Assembly (NCBI GenBank): GCA_964035545.1
Contig: OZ037768.1
Location: forward strand, 12,542,175 to 12,606,174
From: Bugula neritina
Lineage: Eukaryota > Bryozoa > Gymnolaemata > Cheilostomatida > Bugulidae
Direction: 5' to 3'
Length of the DNA: 64,000 nucleotides
The stretch's first letter is position 1. Every line of letters begins with the position of its first letter. Below, in pieces: positions 1 through 12,375 of the stretch. The position numbers were made by a program, and so were the translations under genes. Under the pieces are notes generated by a model. That model had not been told where the DNA came from and did no database searches. It was given only the letters and a program-made list of their open reading frames with translations.

Positions 1-1015
1 TAAAGGGGAACTTCAAAACATATTTAACTACGAATTTGGCATCAAAGAAACTAAAATCTTTGGTTTTGATACTAATTTCAAGTGTTTTACCAATGTTTAC
101 TTCTAAATACTTGTTGAGTGTATACTGCTTGCTGTAACATCTTACCTATATTCACCTATATTTGTCTATTTAAAGCACTTTTGTGTAATTATATACATTT
201 TCTTGCGTAATCACACATAATCACATATGTATAATATAGAGCAGCAAAAGTGTGTATTAGTCTGTGCAATATATCTGAGGGTAAAATTATTTTCCTCATT
301 CAATACACACATATAAAGTGTACACCAAAACATACTTTGTTGTTGATTTTATATTCCACATAAATCCCTGGTGCATGTAATGTTGATAAGCATAGTCAAC
401 CACACTAATTATACATTTTACCACAAGTTAGTAAGGGGTGAAAACGAATATTATAAAAACTTGCCAACCAGCCAATTCTACTAAACCATCTTAAAATTAG
501 CAGCATGCTTCTTTAAACAGCAAGTTAATTATTAGAATTAATTTGTTTGTGTTGTTTAAATTGATCAAAGTTGACAAAAGTAAACTCATTTGAAATATTA
601 AGAACTCTCTATAACTTGACAAATGTTGATTTGATAAATCATTTATGATCCTCCAATTGTAATGGTAGTAGCCTACTCAGTATAATATTATAAGCATTAG
701 TGAGAAAACATAGGAGTTACTTCCCCAAAGAAATTAGGTGTATAACATTCCTGGTGTGTAGCGTGTATAATGTCAATATACTTAGACACATTATATCCAA
801 AACATTATAGCTGCAAAGATATTATATTTGCAAAGCCTAACCTGCAATGAAAAATGCAAGCAACTCCAGTGGCCAGTTTTGTTATGTGTTCTGGAGTTAT
901 CCTACTTACCAATACATAGCTCATTTAGCTATGTACATGGTGAAGACCACAACCAACCTATATAAACTCTGAATAATGAGTTTGGCAGCCTTACGCAACT
1001 TGATACTCTTGTGAT
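1..1015 (+). repeat. 3' flank of an ankyrin-ZU5 gene copy (segmental duplication)
   Basis: The sequence matches 24277-25283, downstream of the copy A stop codon, in the same orientation, and in part 51430-51900 in reverse. By alignment with copy A the stop codon of this copy should lie about 225 bp left of the window. No gene is visible inside. It shows that the family has at least one more member immediately to the left. Confidence 0.75.
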
Positions 1016-1069
1016 CAGTAATTTCTGTGCAGTACTAGTTTTGTATAATTGCCGAATAGGGGTAACTGT

Positions 1070-2115
1070 GAAGTTCTTGGGACGTTCATCTAAATAGAAC
1101 ACAGTTGCATGCATACAGGATCTACCCCAAATATCATAATTGGCAAAATTATAACACATTTTACTAAAGTTTTTTCTGATGAAAATTCCTCTGAAGTGAA
1201 AAAAAAAATTTTCAGTTTATAAACAGTAATGATAATGGCGTACTGTAGAACCGAGTGATGTGCATTTGATTTAGCCTTCCTCTGCTATCAGTGGTGGCAC
1301 AAACTGTACAGCTAAAACATGAATTTTGCTGTAGATCTGAAAGAATATTTTTATTTATTTGTAATATTAAATAAATATAGATCAGATGGAACAAAATCTG
1401 CAAAGTTTCAATATATTTGTTGTGTCCCACCCAGTGGCCAATTGTACCCCGGTACCGGGGCACAATCGTCATGAAAATTTAATTATTCTGAAAGTTGTGA
1501 GAGAGATAGAAACAACAAACTGATACCTGTAATAGACAACAGATGCAGCATTAAGATTAGAGATTATTGAACTAGTAACTTGAAAAACAGAGGAATGAGA
1601 GGAAAAATTCCAAAATTCTACCCTTATTTTGCGCCCCCTCCCCGATCACCCCTATATTATAATATTATGTTGTTGAATAACGTTATGGCCAGCGGAAGTA
1701 TAACATCTTGTGTCTCCAGCTAAACATGACACGATAGTTTATGCCCAGGAACAGCAACTCCAAGTCATGCCTACTCTACTCATAGTCGTGTCGTCTCTAC
1801 ATGCGACGACCGGCCAATTAATATGGACAAAAACAAATAGAGTATAGGTCGACCAATCAGAGTCGAGCTCTTGTATATAACCAGCACCTTACGACGCCCA
1901 CGAGGGAAAGTACCACATGGGGCACAAATGAATGCCATAATACAGTTTGACCATAATACATGCAGTTGCTTGATACTGACACATAAGCGTGGCTCCAAGT
2001 AAGCATAGGAACAAGGGGGGGGGGGCATAGCGCAACATGCCTGGAGACTAAGCATTGCAACAATCTATCCCAGTGACATTCTGCCCTGTTTATTACAATT
2101 TCTTATGCTCGTTTC
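1070..2115. repeat. Distal flank shared, inverted, with 49600-50485
   Basis: This block is a diverged inverted copy of 49600-50485. Copy A lacks it. It contains a homopolymer G run near 2020 that is also present, on the other strand, near 49695, and it ends at a (TA)n tract at the same relative position as in the other copy. Short ORFs here differ in frame between the copies, so I do not call a gene. Confidence 0.65.
1848..1882 (+). promoter_or_regulatory. Candidate CCAAT plus TATA promoter
   Basis: A CCAAT motif (gaccaatcag, about 1850) is followed about 20 bp later by tgtatataacc, a TATA-like box. The inverted copy near 49835-49870 keeps the CCAAT (as attgg) but has the TATA altered to ttatatgc. 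It could be the promoter of an old LTR or of an unrecognised transcript. Confidence 0.3.
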
Positions 2116-2116
2116 G

Positions 2117-2160
<44 letters not shown>
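2117..2160. repeat. (TA)n microsatellite
   Basis: Pure alternating TA tract of about 40 bp at the edge of the duplicated block. The 300 bp after it (2160-2480) are AT-rich with no gene seen. Confidence 0.95.
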
Positions 2161-2163
<3 letters not shown>

Positions 2164-2479
2164 GAGTGGCAGCCCAAGTGTAAAGGACAAACCCTGAGCT
2201 AGCCCACACTGTTATTCAGTAGCTACTTTTAATACCGTACTCTTTTCTTTACTTTATGTGACTTTTGCATAATGTAGTTTTTCTTACTTGTATTATTCTT
2301 GCTATCTGTCACAAATATTGCAGCATACCGCTGATAGCTGACACACAGACACACAGGCACATAACCCTACGTGATTAGATCATCTTAATAACCCACACGT
2401 AGTTAGTTATCCTCATAAATTTGCAACAATACATCATGTACTAGTTTCTAGCTTTGATCACTGCTTGTATTTAGTAGCT

Positions 2480-3470
2480 CACAATTTACTCACTGTCAAC
2501 AAAGCTCATTTGAAAAAAGTTCAAGTGGGTTTGAAAATAGTTGCTAATAAACATTATGACCAGTAACTGCTTGCACTGTGCAGGGACTTGAAGATTCAAA
2601 TACTTGATTTTAATTCCAGTTTAATGACTTTGCTTTGAAATACTTTGAAAATAAATCTATTCTAACATTTAAAATATTATGGAAAAACAGCAAATCTTCA
2701 TCAATTTTTTACAAAACTAAAATGTTTGCTACTGAGTCCTATTATATTATATTGAAGCTAGAGTAATAGTAGATTCAAACAATTTCTAAATTGAATCTAG
2801 AATGCCATTGTTGTATGACATCATCTCTATTTGTGTACATTTTTACAGAAAGCATTATTGTCATGAAGCTATGTTGAGGGTTAATATACTTATACTGCAA
2901 GAATTATATTAGGATTATTCAGAGACTTTTGAACTTCGATCATCAGTTAGGGTAAAGTTTGCATGAAAAAAATACTCAATAAATTAAAAGGAATTCTAGA
3001 ACGAGTTTTAGTAATTGGAAAATTTGGAACATCACTGAAGAAAACAGAACAACAAATGCAAGTAACATTTTCCAACCTCAATGTGAATGGGAAAATAAGT
3101 TCAACAAGGTAGGTTTACATGTAACGAGAGATGTTTGGGAGTAGCAAACCTCATCTGGAAGAATATAGTTATCAGAGAGCTAAGTATTACAAATCTCAGT
3201 CTTATACAAACTACCGGCTTGAGCATCACCAGCCAGCTGGATGGAATGTTTTAGATTATTACTAAAGAGAAACTGGTCTTCATATAATAGGTGATGGTCC
3301 TATATTCATACTGAGACAATAGATAGCATCTATAATGTGATGGATAACTGCAAGTACTCACATAACTCAATGTTATTGCAAGAAACATGCTCTTGGCTTC
3401 AAATTTGTGGGAGCATGGAATCTGGCCATGCAAACTTGGAAAACTTACCAATTTTTTATCTATCTTCATG
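2480..3470 (+). repeat. C1 left part: copy of the upstream region of the ankyrin genes
   Basis: The block aligns in direct orientation with 42860-43830 (C2). Its centre (about 2800-2970) also aligns with 18700-18915 of copy A, which lies upstream of the ankyrin exons there. A segment at 3130-3245 is well conserved with 43500-43610, but the reading frame differs by indels, so it is not called as coding. Confidence 0.6.
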
Positions 3471-3497
3471 CTAAAAAAACTTAAAATTTCCTTCTGC

Positions 3498-3665
3498 TTA
3501 ATATTTTGGAAGAAAATTGATCATATAATGTTGACAACTATGTCTGTCAGCTGAAGAGCAACCGGTTCTAGCAGTTGAGGAGAGACTAGCACCATACTTC
3601 AACAGGATCTCTGCTATGAGAGCATGGTTTTTTTGCCTGCACATGTGCATTGGGGTTAATCCGTC
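3498..3665 (-). pseudogene. Ankyrin-repeat exon, 3' splice donor lost (C1)
   Basis: The - strand reads DGLTPMHM... and EILLKYGASL, an ankyrin repeat matching the 120-nt exon at 21252-21371 of copy A. The acceptor (ttttag before GACGGA) is intact. The donor CAG-GTAAAT of the functional copies is changed to CAACATTA, so the frame runs on to a TAA at about 3498. It is either a decayed exon or a terminal one; decay is more likely. Confidence 0.6.
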
Positions 3666-3908
3666 CTAAAATATGCCATAGCAGTAGCAACTCGATCAAA
3701 TATTCAATATTCAATACTCAAATAATATTTAATAAGAAAAGCTTTCAATTTTATGTTTTCCACTTCATGATAAGGATCATAGTTCACGAAAATAATCAGT
3801 TGGTATAACAGTTGCAGTTGCAACATTGCAACATTATGCTGCCGCACTGGCAGTTGATCACAAAAAGTAACTGTAACATCGCCAGCTGTTTGGAAAAAAT
3901 AGACTTAC

Positions 3909-4106
3909 TTTGGTATAACAGTTGGGACTAGCACCATTTTCCAACAGCATCGATACAATATCACTGAGTCCATCCTTAACAGCAAGGTGTAGGGGGGTGA
4001 ACCCATCTTCCGACTCTGCGCTTACTCTTGCCCCATACTCTATCAAAGCACAGACGATATCCATGTCACCTTTTCCCACAGCATAATGTAGAGGCGTGTA
4101 GCCATT
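3909..4106 (-). CDS. Ankyrin-repeat exon with intact splice sites (C1)
   Basis: A 198-nt, phase-0 exon encoding two ankyrin repeats (NGYTPLHYAV..., then GFTPLHLAVKDG...). Length, acceptor (tttacag) and donor (GTAAGT) are identical to the corresponding exons of copy A (20567-20764) and copy B (55720-55917). The exon is intact, but its neighbours in C1 have lost splice sites, so whether it is still used is unclear. Confidence 0.6.
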
Positions 4107-4284
4107 CTGTAAACACAATTACTAGTAGCCATTTAGTAGACTTTATGACTCATCAGAGATTAGAATAAAGAATATAATTAACAAGATGTAAGCACTCTTA
4201 CTAACATTATGATGAGGGTTTCTAGATACAAGAAAATATAACAATTCTTTTTATAGGTTATGTAGTTCAACAGTAAGCAGAACA

Positions 4285-4734
4285 TTAACATGGCCGTCCT
4301 AAAATGTACCATGATGACTTTATAACAGATAATGTAAGGGCTAAATCTCTTTCTACTTCATGTTTTGAAAGAAAGTTGATCATATTAAGTTGACCACTAT
4401 GTCTGTCAGCTGAAGAAAAATCGGTTCCGGCAGTTGAGGAGAGACTAGCACCATACTTTAACAGGATCTCTGCTATAAGAGTATGGTTTTTCTGCATGTA
4501 CAAGTGTATTGGGGTCAATTCATCATAAAATGTACTATGGCATTGGTATATTAACCAAACTTCTGCTTCAATTTTTGACAAACATTTTACAATATTTACC
4601 TGACCACTATGTCTGTCAGCTGAAGAAAAACCGGCTCTGGAAGTTGAACAAAGACTAGCACCATACTTCAACAGGATCTCTTCTACAAGGATGCGATCTT
4701 CTTCCATACTTAGATGCATTGGTGTTACTCCATT
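4285..4734 (-). pseudogene. Fused tandem ankyrin exons with degraded intron signal (C1)
   Basis: A phase-0 acceptor at 4735-4736 (cattag) opens a frame that runs to a stop at 4285 and contains two copies of one exon unit (P-[MI]-HL ... EILLKYGASL ... DRHSGQ). In copies A and B such a unit ends in a donor (CAG-GTAAAT), and its acceptor is tttag-GAC. Here the donor is kept after the first unit, but the acceptor of the second is tttat-GAT. The former ~80-nt intron happens to be open, so the two units read as one 149-codon frame. A third related unit lies at 3498-3665. Either this is now one long exon or a decaying exon array. Confidence 0.55.
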
Positions 4735-4794
4735 CTAATGGGGAGCCTGAAAAGTCAAACACTAAACTTATACTTAGTAATTCCAAGATTTTTG

Positions 4795-4903
4795 TTTTTA
4801 GGTGAATTTTCAAAGTTGAAATTCTTCTGACAATCAGCTGTGCTGTAAACAGCCGGAATGGTCTTTTTCTTTTTTAGTGTGAAAACACTCTTGTACTTCA
4901 AGC
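4795..4903 (-). pseudogene. Basic linker exon relic (C1)
   Basis: After the acceptor ctag at 4904-4907 the - strand reads GLKYKSVFTLKKKK, matching the linker exon GLKCKSVFTLKKRK of copy A (22609-22738). In copy A this exon lies 3' of the ankyrin exons; here it lies 5' of them, so the exon order in C1 is rearranged. The 3' end is not defined. Confidence 0.5.
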
Positions 4904-4907
4904 CTAG

Positions 4908-5760
4908 ATGAATATAATTATACTCTTTAACTCATATTACATTGAAAACATAACATTCTTTTTCATTAGGCTGATTGCTAGAACCATTAATCTGACTTAA
5001 ACTTTTGATAAATTGACAAATTTTGCATGTCTTTACGTTTGCGTTGTCCAAGTTCAACTTCACTTACTTTTATGTTTGCTTTAATATGGGAAACACATTT
5101 GACATTGGAGAAATATTTGTAATTTAATGTTGTAAAGCAATTTACTTAGCAGCATTTTAGCAAACAACGATAATTTTATTCCTGTTTTTGAGATACAATA
5201 GCTAACCTTAGCTATATTTTAAGATGATGTTAATTGTCTATTTAAATCACTTGCTGTAAATTTATATACATCTGGTTATCTATTTATTTATACAGCAGCA
5301 TAGCGTTTCTTTTTCACTTTACAATATTTATGGATAAACTGTCTTTTGTTATTCAAGAAATAAATATACACAAATCAACCTTTCATGCTCATTGACATTT
5401 CTACATAAATGACTTTTGCATATATTGTTAATGGGTATGGTGAACCACACTAATTATATTCAATACCAAACACCATTCATGGATAAGTATGATTATAGAA
5501 AATTCTAAAACAGCTATTATAGTGACAAAAATGTCTGAAATTGAAAATGTCAGTCTAATTTTACAACAAAACCAATAATTGAAAATAAATAGTTTGTGCT
5601 TTCTAAATTGATGAAAATAAATCTCTCAGTTTGTGTAGCAGAGTTATTATAATTATCAAAAGATATCTGCTTGGCAAATCTTGATTTGATAAATTAGTTA
5701 TTATGATTCTCTAAGTGTGATGGCACCAATCAGTATTTATGTACATAGGTAATTGTGAGG
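4908..5760 (+). repeat. C1 right part, related to the family's 3' flank
   Basis: The segment about 5220-5470 resembles, in + orientation, 160-420 of the window (3' flank of the ankyrin-ZU5 genes). 4970-5100 resembles 44670-44800 in C2, where the - strand keeps an open frame (MAKYFGNSVDG...) that is shifted here. No intact gene. Confidence 0.45.
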
Positions 5761-6835
5761 TATTTTTAGGAGTTATTACTCCAAGAAATATTATAATTAT
5801 AAAGTTGTTGTGTTTAATATGTAATGACAATCTATTTAATTACAATATATTCATAGCAATGTAATTATAATATTAGCATACAGTGTGCTTAAGCACCTGT
5901 TGTAATTACACTGGATTTTAAACATAACCAGAGTAACATTTATTAATAACAATAATCTCAATTAAATGTAGCTGGAAAATGTCTATTAAAGTTATGCACA
6001 ACTGATTGTAGCTGCCAGCTGCATTGGAAAGATATGTCCGTTGTACTTAACAGTCTCTATTGAAACCTTCTAGAGGAGAAATGCAAATCATGTTCATTCT
6101 GCCAAAAAACAGAAGTTGAACGAAAAAGGGATCACTGCTACCACCTCCTGTACCAGCATAACTATCTCACACATTAGGTGTTGATTTGTTTTCTTTGAAT
6201 GTAAAAAATCCTGTGTTATTAGTATATGTAGTATTATTGTAATATGCTTTATTGAGCATTAAACATATGAGAAGAGAAAGAGTGAGTGACAATATGTGCC
6301 TAAAATATTGGCTTTTTTCCTATGAAGCCTGTATATATGAAGATACAGGAGTAGAAAATTTGCCTAAAATTTAATGGCTGGTTGTTTAATGACCTAAGAG
6401 TGATACAAGGCGTTGCATTATAGTGGATTTGTTGACAGGAGTTTTTAGCTACTATTGAAAGCCTGAGGTGGTATTATCTGATAATCAAGTACATTCTATT
6501 ATAATATAGTATTTCTAAGAAACATCTCTCAGTTGAATTAAATTAATACAAGGTGAAATACTATGATCTAAATTTGGTAAGCAAAAGGTTGGGTGAAATA
6601 AAAAGCAAAGTTAATGTAAGTGCGAATCCTTTAGTTCTTAAAAAAAGCAACTCAAAGAAAAATCACTGACAGATAAATGACACTCAGGTAGGAATGCTGG
6701 TGCTGCTAATTTTACACCAAACAATCAATACATGAGAGCAGTCCATCCAGTATGGCTTAAGAATTGATTGCCATACCTGACCCCTGCTGAGGTCGTAACT
6801 TGATTGAGCATGTATATGGCATAAGGATTGCACCG
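5760..6835. other. AT-rich intergenic DNA, nothing recognised
   Basis: No ORF with coding character, RNA gene or clear repeat was seen. Confidence 0.6.
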
Positions 6836-6837
6836 GT

Positions 6838-7010
6838 GTTAAGCAAAAATGGAACAGGTAAAAATGGCACAGGCAATGACGACAAAGGTAATCGTTTGAA
6901 TTTGAGGATAGGGTTTTGGGTTCGATTTGTGAGATGGGAGGTTCAACGGTTGTAGGTTAGAGGTTTAAGGTTTCAGGTTGGAAGTCTAGGGTTTAGAGTT
7001 TCATCACTGT
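6838..7010. mobile_element. Fragment of an AAATGGCACAGGTAAAAATGGCAC repeat family
   Basis: Starts with repeated ATGGCACAGG/ATGGAACAGG words, then a G/T-rich stretch of degenerate GGTTTGAGGTTAGGG-like units. The same arrangement occurs at 16074-16325, 16556-16765 and (diverged) 25800-25905. This is a small non-autonomous repeat of unknown class. Confidence 0.5.
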
Positions 7011-8560
7011 TTATGTGAGTATTCCAATGTTTTGTAATTGTTATTGTAATTGTTTGTGGAAAAACAGATATTGAGATAAGGAAGTTTGGATTAGTTTCGA
7101 GTGGTAGATAATCTTTAATCGGTTTCAAACCATAAGCCAGAGAATGTACTACTATATTAGCATAAGTAATGCTTAGGCACAAAATATTATATGACCAAGT
7201 ACACTAATTACTATAACATATGTTACAGAGTATACACATAATACAAATTAATACAATTACATTGTAACAATAGAATGATGGTGGGGAGGCCAAACATATC
7301 AGGGTGTTGGGTTATAACAGTTATATGTTAGAGTATTAGCACTAAGTATATAGCTGATAGCCTGAGGCCTAAGTCAATTGTCAGCCGCCATCATCAACAA
7401 TCACAGAACTCAATTAAATTGTAATGATTGAGCATTATTAATGACTTGTGTGAAGTTGACGCTGCCCCATGTTTAGCTGTACACATGTAAAGTTTGAGAA
7501 GAGATCTTTAAACTATTATATTTTTATCAAAGAAGAACAATCTAATTGCAATTCCTTGAGTTGCAGCCTCATCACCATATATCTTTATACATTCTACTGA
7601 ACTCTTGTTTTTGTGTACAAAAAAGTTGTTCTATATATGCAGGCAATCGATATAGCCTTTTGATTAACAGAGCACATATAAATAATATATAATAATTATT
7701 TTTAGCTAAAGTGTGCTCACAGTTAGTTTAAGGTCATTACTTTCCAGACTAAGGCACTGCTTTATGTTATATATAAACGGTTTCCAGGGGATAGCTCGAA
7801 CAGTTTTTGTCTCACATTAACAAATTTTACATGAAAAGATAGCTCTTGCATTCCTCTTTCATATACTTTTTTAATTTTTCAATAAAAAATTTTCTGAGAA
7901 AGTTGTTGCATAATAAGTAAAATTTTACACCCTCCATGTTCCACTGCTGTAACACAGGGGATTCATTTTATAAAGTATAAAAGTTAAACTTGACATTCCT
8001 TGATATGTTTTCTCTAATATACTTTCTTTGTTTTTTGAAATTCTGTTTATGCTCTTCACAATTTGGTAAAAACATACACCATTTTGCAAGTTTCACTGCA
8101 ATTTTCTAAATTCTTCATATGGTGGTTCTAGCTACGCTCCTGTGACTAATTATAACATTCCTAGTACGTTTGCCGCTCTGCACACTATCACAATAACATA
8201 TAGTACCCTCTCGCACAAATTGGCAATCTATTGGATTTCTGCCAATATAATGTTCCCTGTTTTACATTAGCACTTAGCTGAATCATCTCACTATGTTACA
8301 ATAATATATTGAAAATGCCTCAGCACAACATAATTCTTTGTTTGTTTGGCAGAGTTAATTTCAGCTAAATCACTTCACTTTGCAGTCTTGTCAGTAAAGG
8401 TCTGTCTATAGCGCAGCAAGTGTACTTTCAGTTTCTCTAATTCACATATGATTATTTTAAGTACATTGTATTCTATAAGATCAATTTAAGGTTTAGTCCA
8501 GTGTTCAGTATCTAATTATTATGCATGTATGTTGTCTTACTGTTGAACAAAAGTTAAAAA
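7011..8560. other. AT-rich intergenic DNA, nothing recognised
   Basis: No gene or defined repeat seen. Confidence 0.55.
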
Positions 8561-8712
8561 AAAACTTTACAATTATAGCCATATTTATTATACATGCGTA
8601 GGATTTGCATAAGTTGACAAAAAAAATTGCAACAAAACAGGGTTGAACCATGACCAACCAACTCGTCGCTGACGCCTCTAACCTCTGGACCACGCAGACA
8701 TCGTTATTGAGA
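8560..8712 (-). repeat. Candidate tRNA-derived SINE or tRNA relic
   Basis: On the - strand a box A-like word (GTGGTCCAGAGG, about 8690) is followed by a box B-like word (GGTTCAACCC, about 8641-8650), the RNA polymerase III internal promoter layout of tRNAs. The intervening sequence does not fold as a clean tRNA that I can write out, and a T-rich tail follows. A tRNA-derived SINE is the best reading. No second copy was seen in this window. Confidence 0.4.
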
Positions 8713-8714
8713 CG

Positions 8715-10335
8715 CGCACTATATGAGTCACTATCATTACATAAATATTTCGCGCGCAAATGGGTTATAATTATTAGGCTGTCAATTCATGTTGATAGCA
8801 GTCGACTGTTGCAATAGTCTCGGGTTACTGGCAAAGCTAATGGTTTTGAACAAATAACCCAAAAGTTTAAAAATAAGTAGCTTGCGTATTACTAGCTACA
8901 AAAACAGGTCTGAAATAGACTGGTAAAGCAAGCTCTTATTGTAGAGTTTGCAGATGTGCTCTAAAATAAAACTTAAACTGTATGCTATTACATAAGTATT
9001 TGTATGCAGAGATAAATGGACATTACTGAGTTTCTGGAAAACAACATACTTGAAGTTAACTTTGACAATGGTGTGTTATTTTCATCATAGCTAGCCTATA
9101 GCATAAATCTCTAATCATATGAATCTTTATGAAGCCCACAGCTCATGTAAGGGTGGCAATGTAATTTGAAATGAACAATTATGTTGCTGCATTGTGTCTA
9201 AGGTATATTAGAGAGCAGAATTTGGTTTCACTAGCCTACCCCAACGGCATTCTACAATGCAGCTTATATGCTGGCAGTTGTAACAAGTACTGCCAATAGC
9301 AAGGTTACTATCACTGCTAGCTCTGTGCAGTATGTAACCTCTTGAATAATTGCGCCAATTTTAAACTCTTGGAAGTTGGCCAAGTTATCATATCGCAGCC
9401 AGCCACCGGAGACAAAGCATCAGAGCTATTCATATAATATTATACTGATGCACTTGGTAGCAGAGTGGCTAACCTAATATAGTTCATAGTTCAACACCCT
9501 TTACTTTGGGAATACAGCCTCTTTTTTTAGGTTTACCTTACAAAGCATGAAAATATCTAAACTGATATTCTGATAATTTAGAGGTACATTTTGAAAACTA
9601 GGTTAATTGCACTTGTTTGCACAACAATAATAAAATAGATATTATGCAGTATAATAAAAACACACATAATACTATATAATATATTATAATGATAATAATA
9701 TAATATTATAAGTACCATTACTGCATTTTATAAATCACATGGTTGCCAAAAAAATGTATCACAAATTTTGTAATTATACATCAAAAATAGAACTAGCTAG
9801 GCAGCAGGTTAGAATAGAGTAAATTTTTAAAACATGAAATCATGATTTGACTATTGTTTTATTTAGGCCAACCAACCTAGGAATACAAGATTGGGTTTTA
9901 GCTGACAGTTTATAACATTTAGCTTTTGAGCCAGCAGCACTGGCACTTGTGAAGTATAGGCCAAGTTAGTGAAGCGAGACTAACGAGCACTCAAATACAA
10001 GGCATATTGAGACACAATAACAAGTCAGGAGCGTATAAATTGAAAAGAATGTGGAAGGGGGACTATGTTTTTCAACAAGCTATAACTTAAACATGAATTG
10101 GCTTTTGAAAAAAATAAAAAAGTATATTGGAGAACATAAGTTTCTTTATCTTTTCATATTTTTTTTGTTCCTGTGACATTCAACCTGTTCGAGCTATCAG
10201 TGGAACATTGTTCATATAGAACATAAAGCACCTGGCAAAGAGCCAGAAAATGAAAAGTATGACCTTAAACCAACTGTGCTGTTTTAAAATGCAAAAGTTT
10301 AAGTTCTGATCTCACTGAAATTATTACACTATACC
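8715..10335. other. AT-rich intergenic DNA, nothing recognised
   Basis: No gene or defined repeat seen. Confidence 0.55.
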
Positions 10336-10343
10336 CTACTTGG

Positions 10344-10915
10344 CAAGGTAGGGGTCAATTACGTGAAGGTAATTAATAACAATTACAATTACATGAAACT
10401 TGTCAATTACAATTATAATTATAATTACATTTAAAAATGATGTGATTAATAATTATAATCACAATTATATGGTAATTTAATTAATTATGGCATGGAATTA
10501 CAATATCTTTTGTTCTCACAAAGAATAAATAAGAGTTATATATACAGTCTCACTTCTGTGGTTTAAATACTCAAGCAATTTTGGCAGTAGAGAACCTCCG
10601 TTGTTCCAAACAGTAATTTATAGGATGATACAATACCAAGTTGAACAAATCTAAACTTGTCTATAGTTGTTATTTAGCAGAAGACATAGTAGGAAAAGTA
10701 TTACATGTTCAAAAACTTAATACTTTGAAGTAATTGACATGTAATTATAAAGTAAGTGTAATAATCAATTACGTTAGATATGTAATTAGTTACAATTATA
10801 ACAATGAAAATTATCTTTTTATACATCAATTACAGATTATATTCAATTACTTGAAAGAATATAGTTATAATTACAACCAATTGCAATCACAAATTATAAT
10901 ATTAGCCCAACTCTT
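10344..10915. mobile_element. Short non-autonomous hAT-like element, TSD CTACTTGG
   Basis: A 572-bp element flanked by the 8-bp duplication CTACTTGG (10336-10343 and 10916-10923). Its ends (CAAGGTAGGGGTCAATTAC ... and ... CCCAACTCTT) are a worn version of the terminal repeats of the element at 15348-17393 (CAGGGTTGGGGTCAATTAC). The interior is made of inverted GTAATTAATTACAATTAC-type words. Eight-bp target duplications and CAGGG-type ends are typical of hAT transposons. No transposase is present. Confidence 0.7.
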
Positions 10916-11009
10916 CTACTTGGTGACATTTTAAGTTAATTCCAGTGGGAATATAGAGTATTATACTATATAAAATGATGAATATATCTGATTTAATAGA
11001 GTTCAATAT

Positions 11010-11178
11010 GCTTTAGAAAACCAGAGCAGAACCTATAAACTGCTAAGTTGTTTTCAATTGACATAAACACTACTTTTCTTTGTTTTTTTCCAGTTAGAAC
11101 TAATTGAAACAGAATTGAATAACAAAAGCACTCCTAATAGCTTATTGAATGTCTTACATGCAAATTAAACAAAGACGC
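11010..11178 (+). repeat. Inverted copy of 46770-46920
   Basis: The stretch ending in caaattaaacaaag is the reverse complement of the sequence just right of the (AC)n tract at 46762. In that copy the microsatellite begins exactly at the cttt-gttt end; here other sequence follows for ~125 bp before a (GT)n tract starts. Confidence 0.6.
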
Positions 11179-11301
11179 GAGAAATTTATACTGCTGCAAA
11201 GCATACTAGTAACATTACCATGTAGCTTTTAAAAGATTTCAAAATGAATTTGGTCAAAAGAAAAAAGGTGGTGATTCAAACAAAAGCAAACAGCAAAGAG
11301 A

Positions 11302-11303
<2 letters not shown>

Positions 11304-11397
<94 letters not shown>

Positions 11398-11430
11398 GTG
11401 TGCGTGTGTGTGCGTGTGTGTGCGTGTGTG
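11304..11430. repeat. (GT)n microsatellite with CGTG variants
   Basis: About 125 bp of GT repeats, with periodic GC substitutions (tgcgtgtgtg) in the last 40 bp. Open frames across it are artefacts of the repeat. Confidence 0.95.
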
Positions 11431-11681
11431 TAATAAAAAATACTCACGCAAGTTTATAGTCACTATTCCTCTGAGAAACCCCTGATGGAAAGGACTATTA
11501 CACACACAGGTCAGTGGCTATAGTGGCTAATTTATCTGACGAGTGCACATCGTTCTTGTGTACGAAACTACTAGTAATAAATGCCATTATATTAATCAAA
11601 TCTCATTTTACTTCTTCTAATGTTTATGCTCTAGATTTATTTCTATAGAGCACTCTAGTAACGTTTTATAAACACTCATTT

Positions 11682-11795
<114 letters not shown>

Positions 11796-11809
11796 ATTGA
11801 TACTATTTC

Positions 11810-12375
11810 GGATATAATAAACTTAAATATATTCATTCAGGGGGCTTAAATCGACTATAAATTTGTTTCGCGTAATGCAAGCTACACTTATCAGGTCGTC
11901 GCGGTGTACGGTTGAGTGATTTTGTTTAGAAATTTACATTGTTTATGTATTTCTACGCTTAGATATCTTAGCTAGCGTCTGTTAAATGCGCAAGCAAAAC
12001 TTACTTTTATGCTTTTTTGCGTTTGCTAAGGGAGGATAACCCCGATTGTTTTACAATTACATATTTCTCATAGCGATGATTGGCTGGAGTCCTTGTCATG
12101 TCTTGTCACAACTCACAGTTGCTTGGTATATTAAGTCTTTGTATAAGCATTTACATACAGAAAAAGCCAACATAGCTCAGCAGACATATCTGGACTTAAA
12201 GAGAAAGCAACACAAAATTCAGTCTAAAATAGAATATTTTAAAAATTTGTTAATCGTACTCAAACTTATCCAATAGATGTAACTTATGTAGCTATGAGAA
12301 ATGATTTATGCAATTTTAAAGTAACCGGAGTTATCCTCTCTCAACAAACGCAAGAGCTTTCCAGCACGTGTAAAC
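11810..12375. mobile_element. TIR-bearing repeat, related to 26400-26990
   Basis: The left half (GCGTTTGCTAAGGGAGGATAA ... TTTCTCATAG, to about 12075) and right half (CTATGAGAAATG ... GGAGTTATCCTCTC, 12292-12360) are inverted copies of each other. The second copy at 26400-26990 shares both halves, with its internal segment in the opposite orientation (26735-26810 matches 12190-12290 in reverse). Both carry short frames sharing ...VAWYI.SLYK..., which I do not recognise. Confidence 0.55.

Noticed and set aside
929-2063. Short frames in the left flank
   Set aside because: Their partners in the inverted copy at 49.6-50.5 kb are shifted or broken.
12046-12276. 76-aa frame with a hydrophobic start
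   Set aside because: It lies inside a TIR repeat, and the related frame at 26825-27016 shares only a short stretch; not supported as a host gene.
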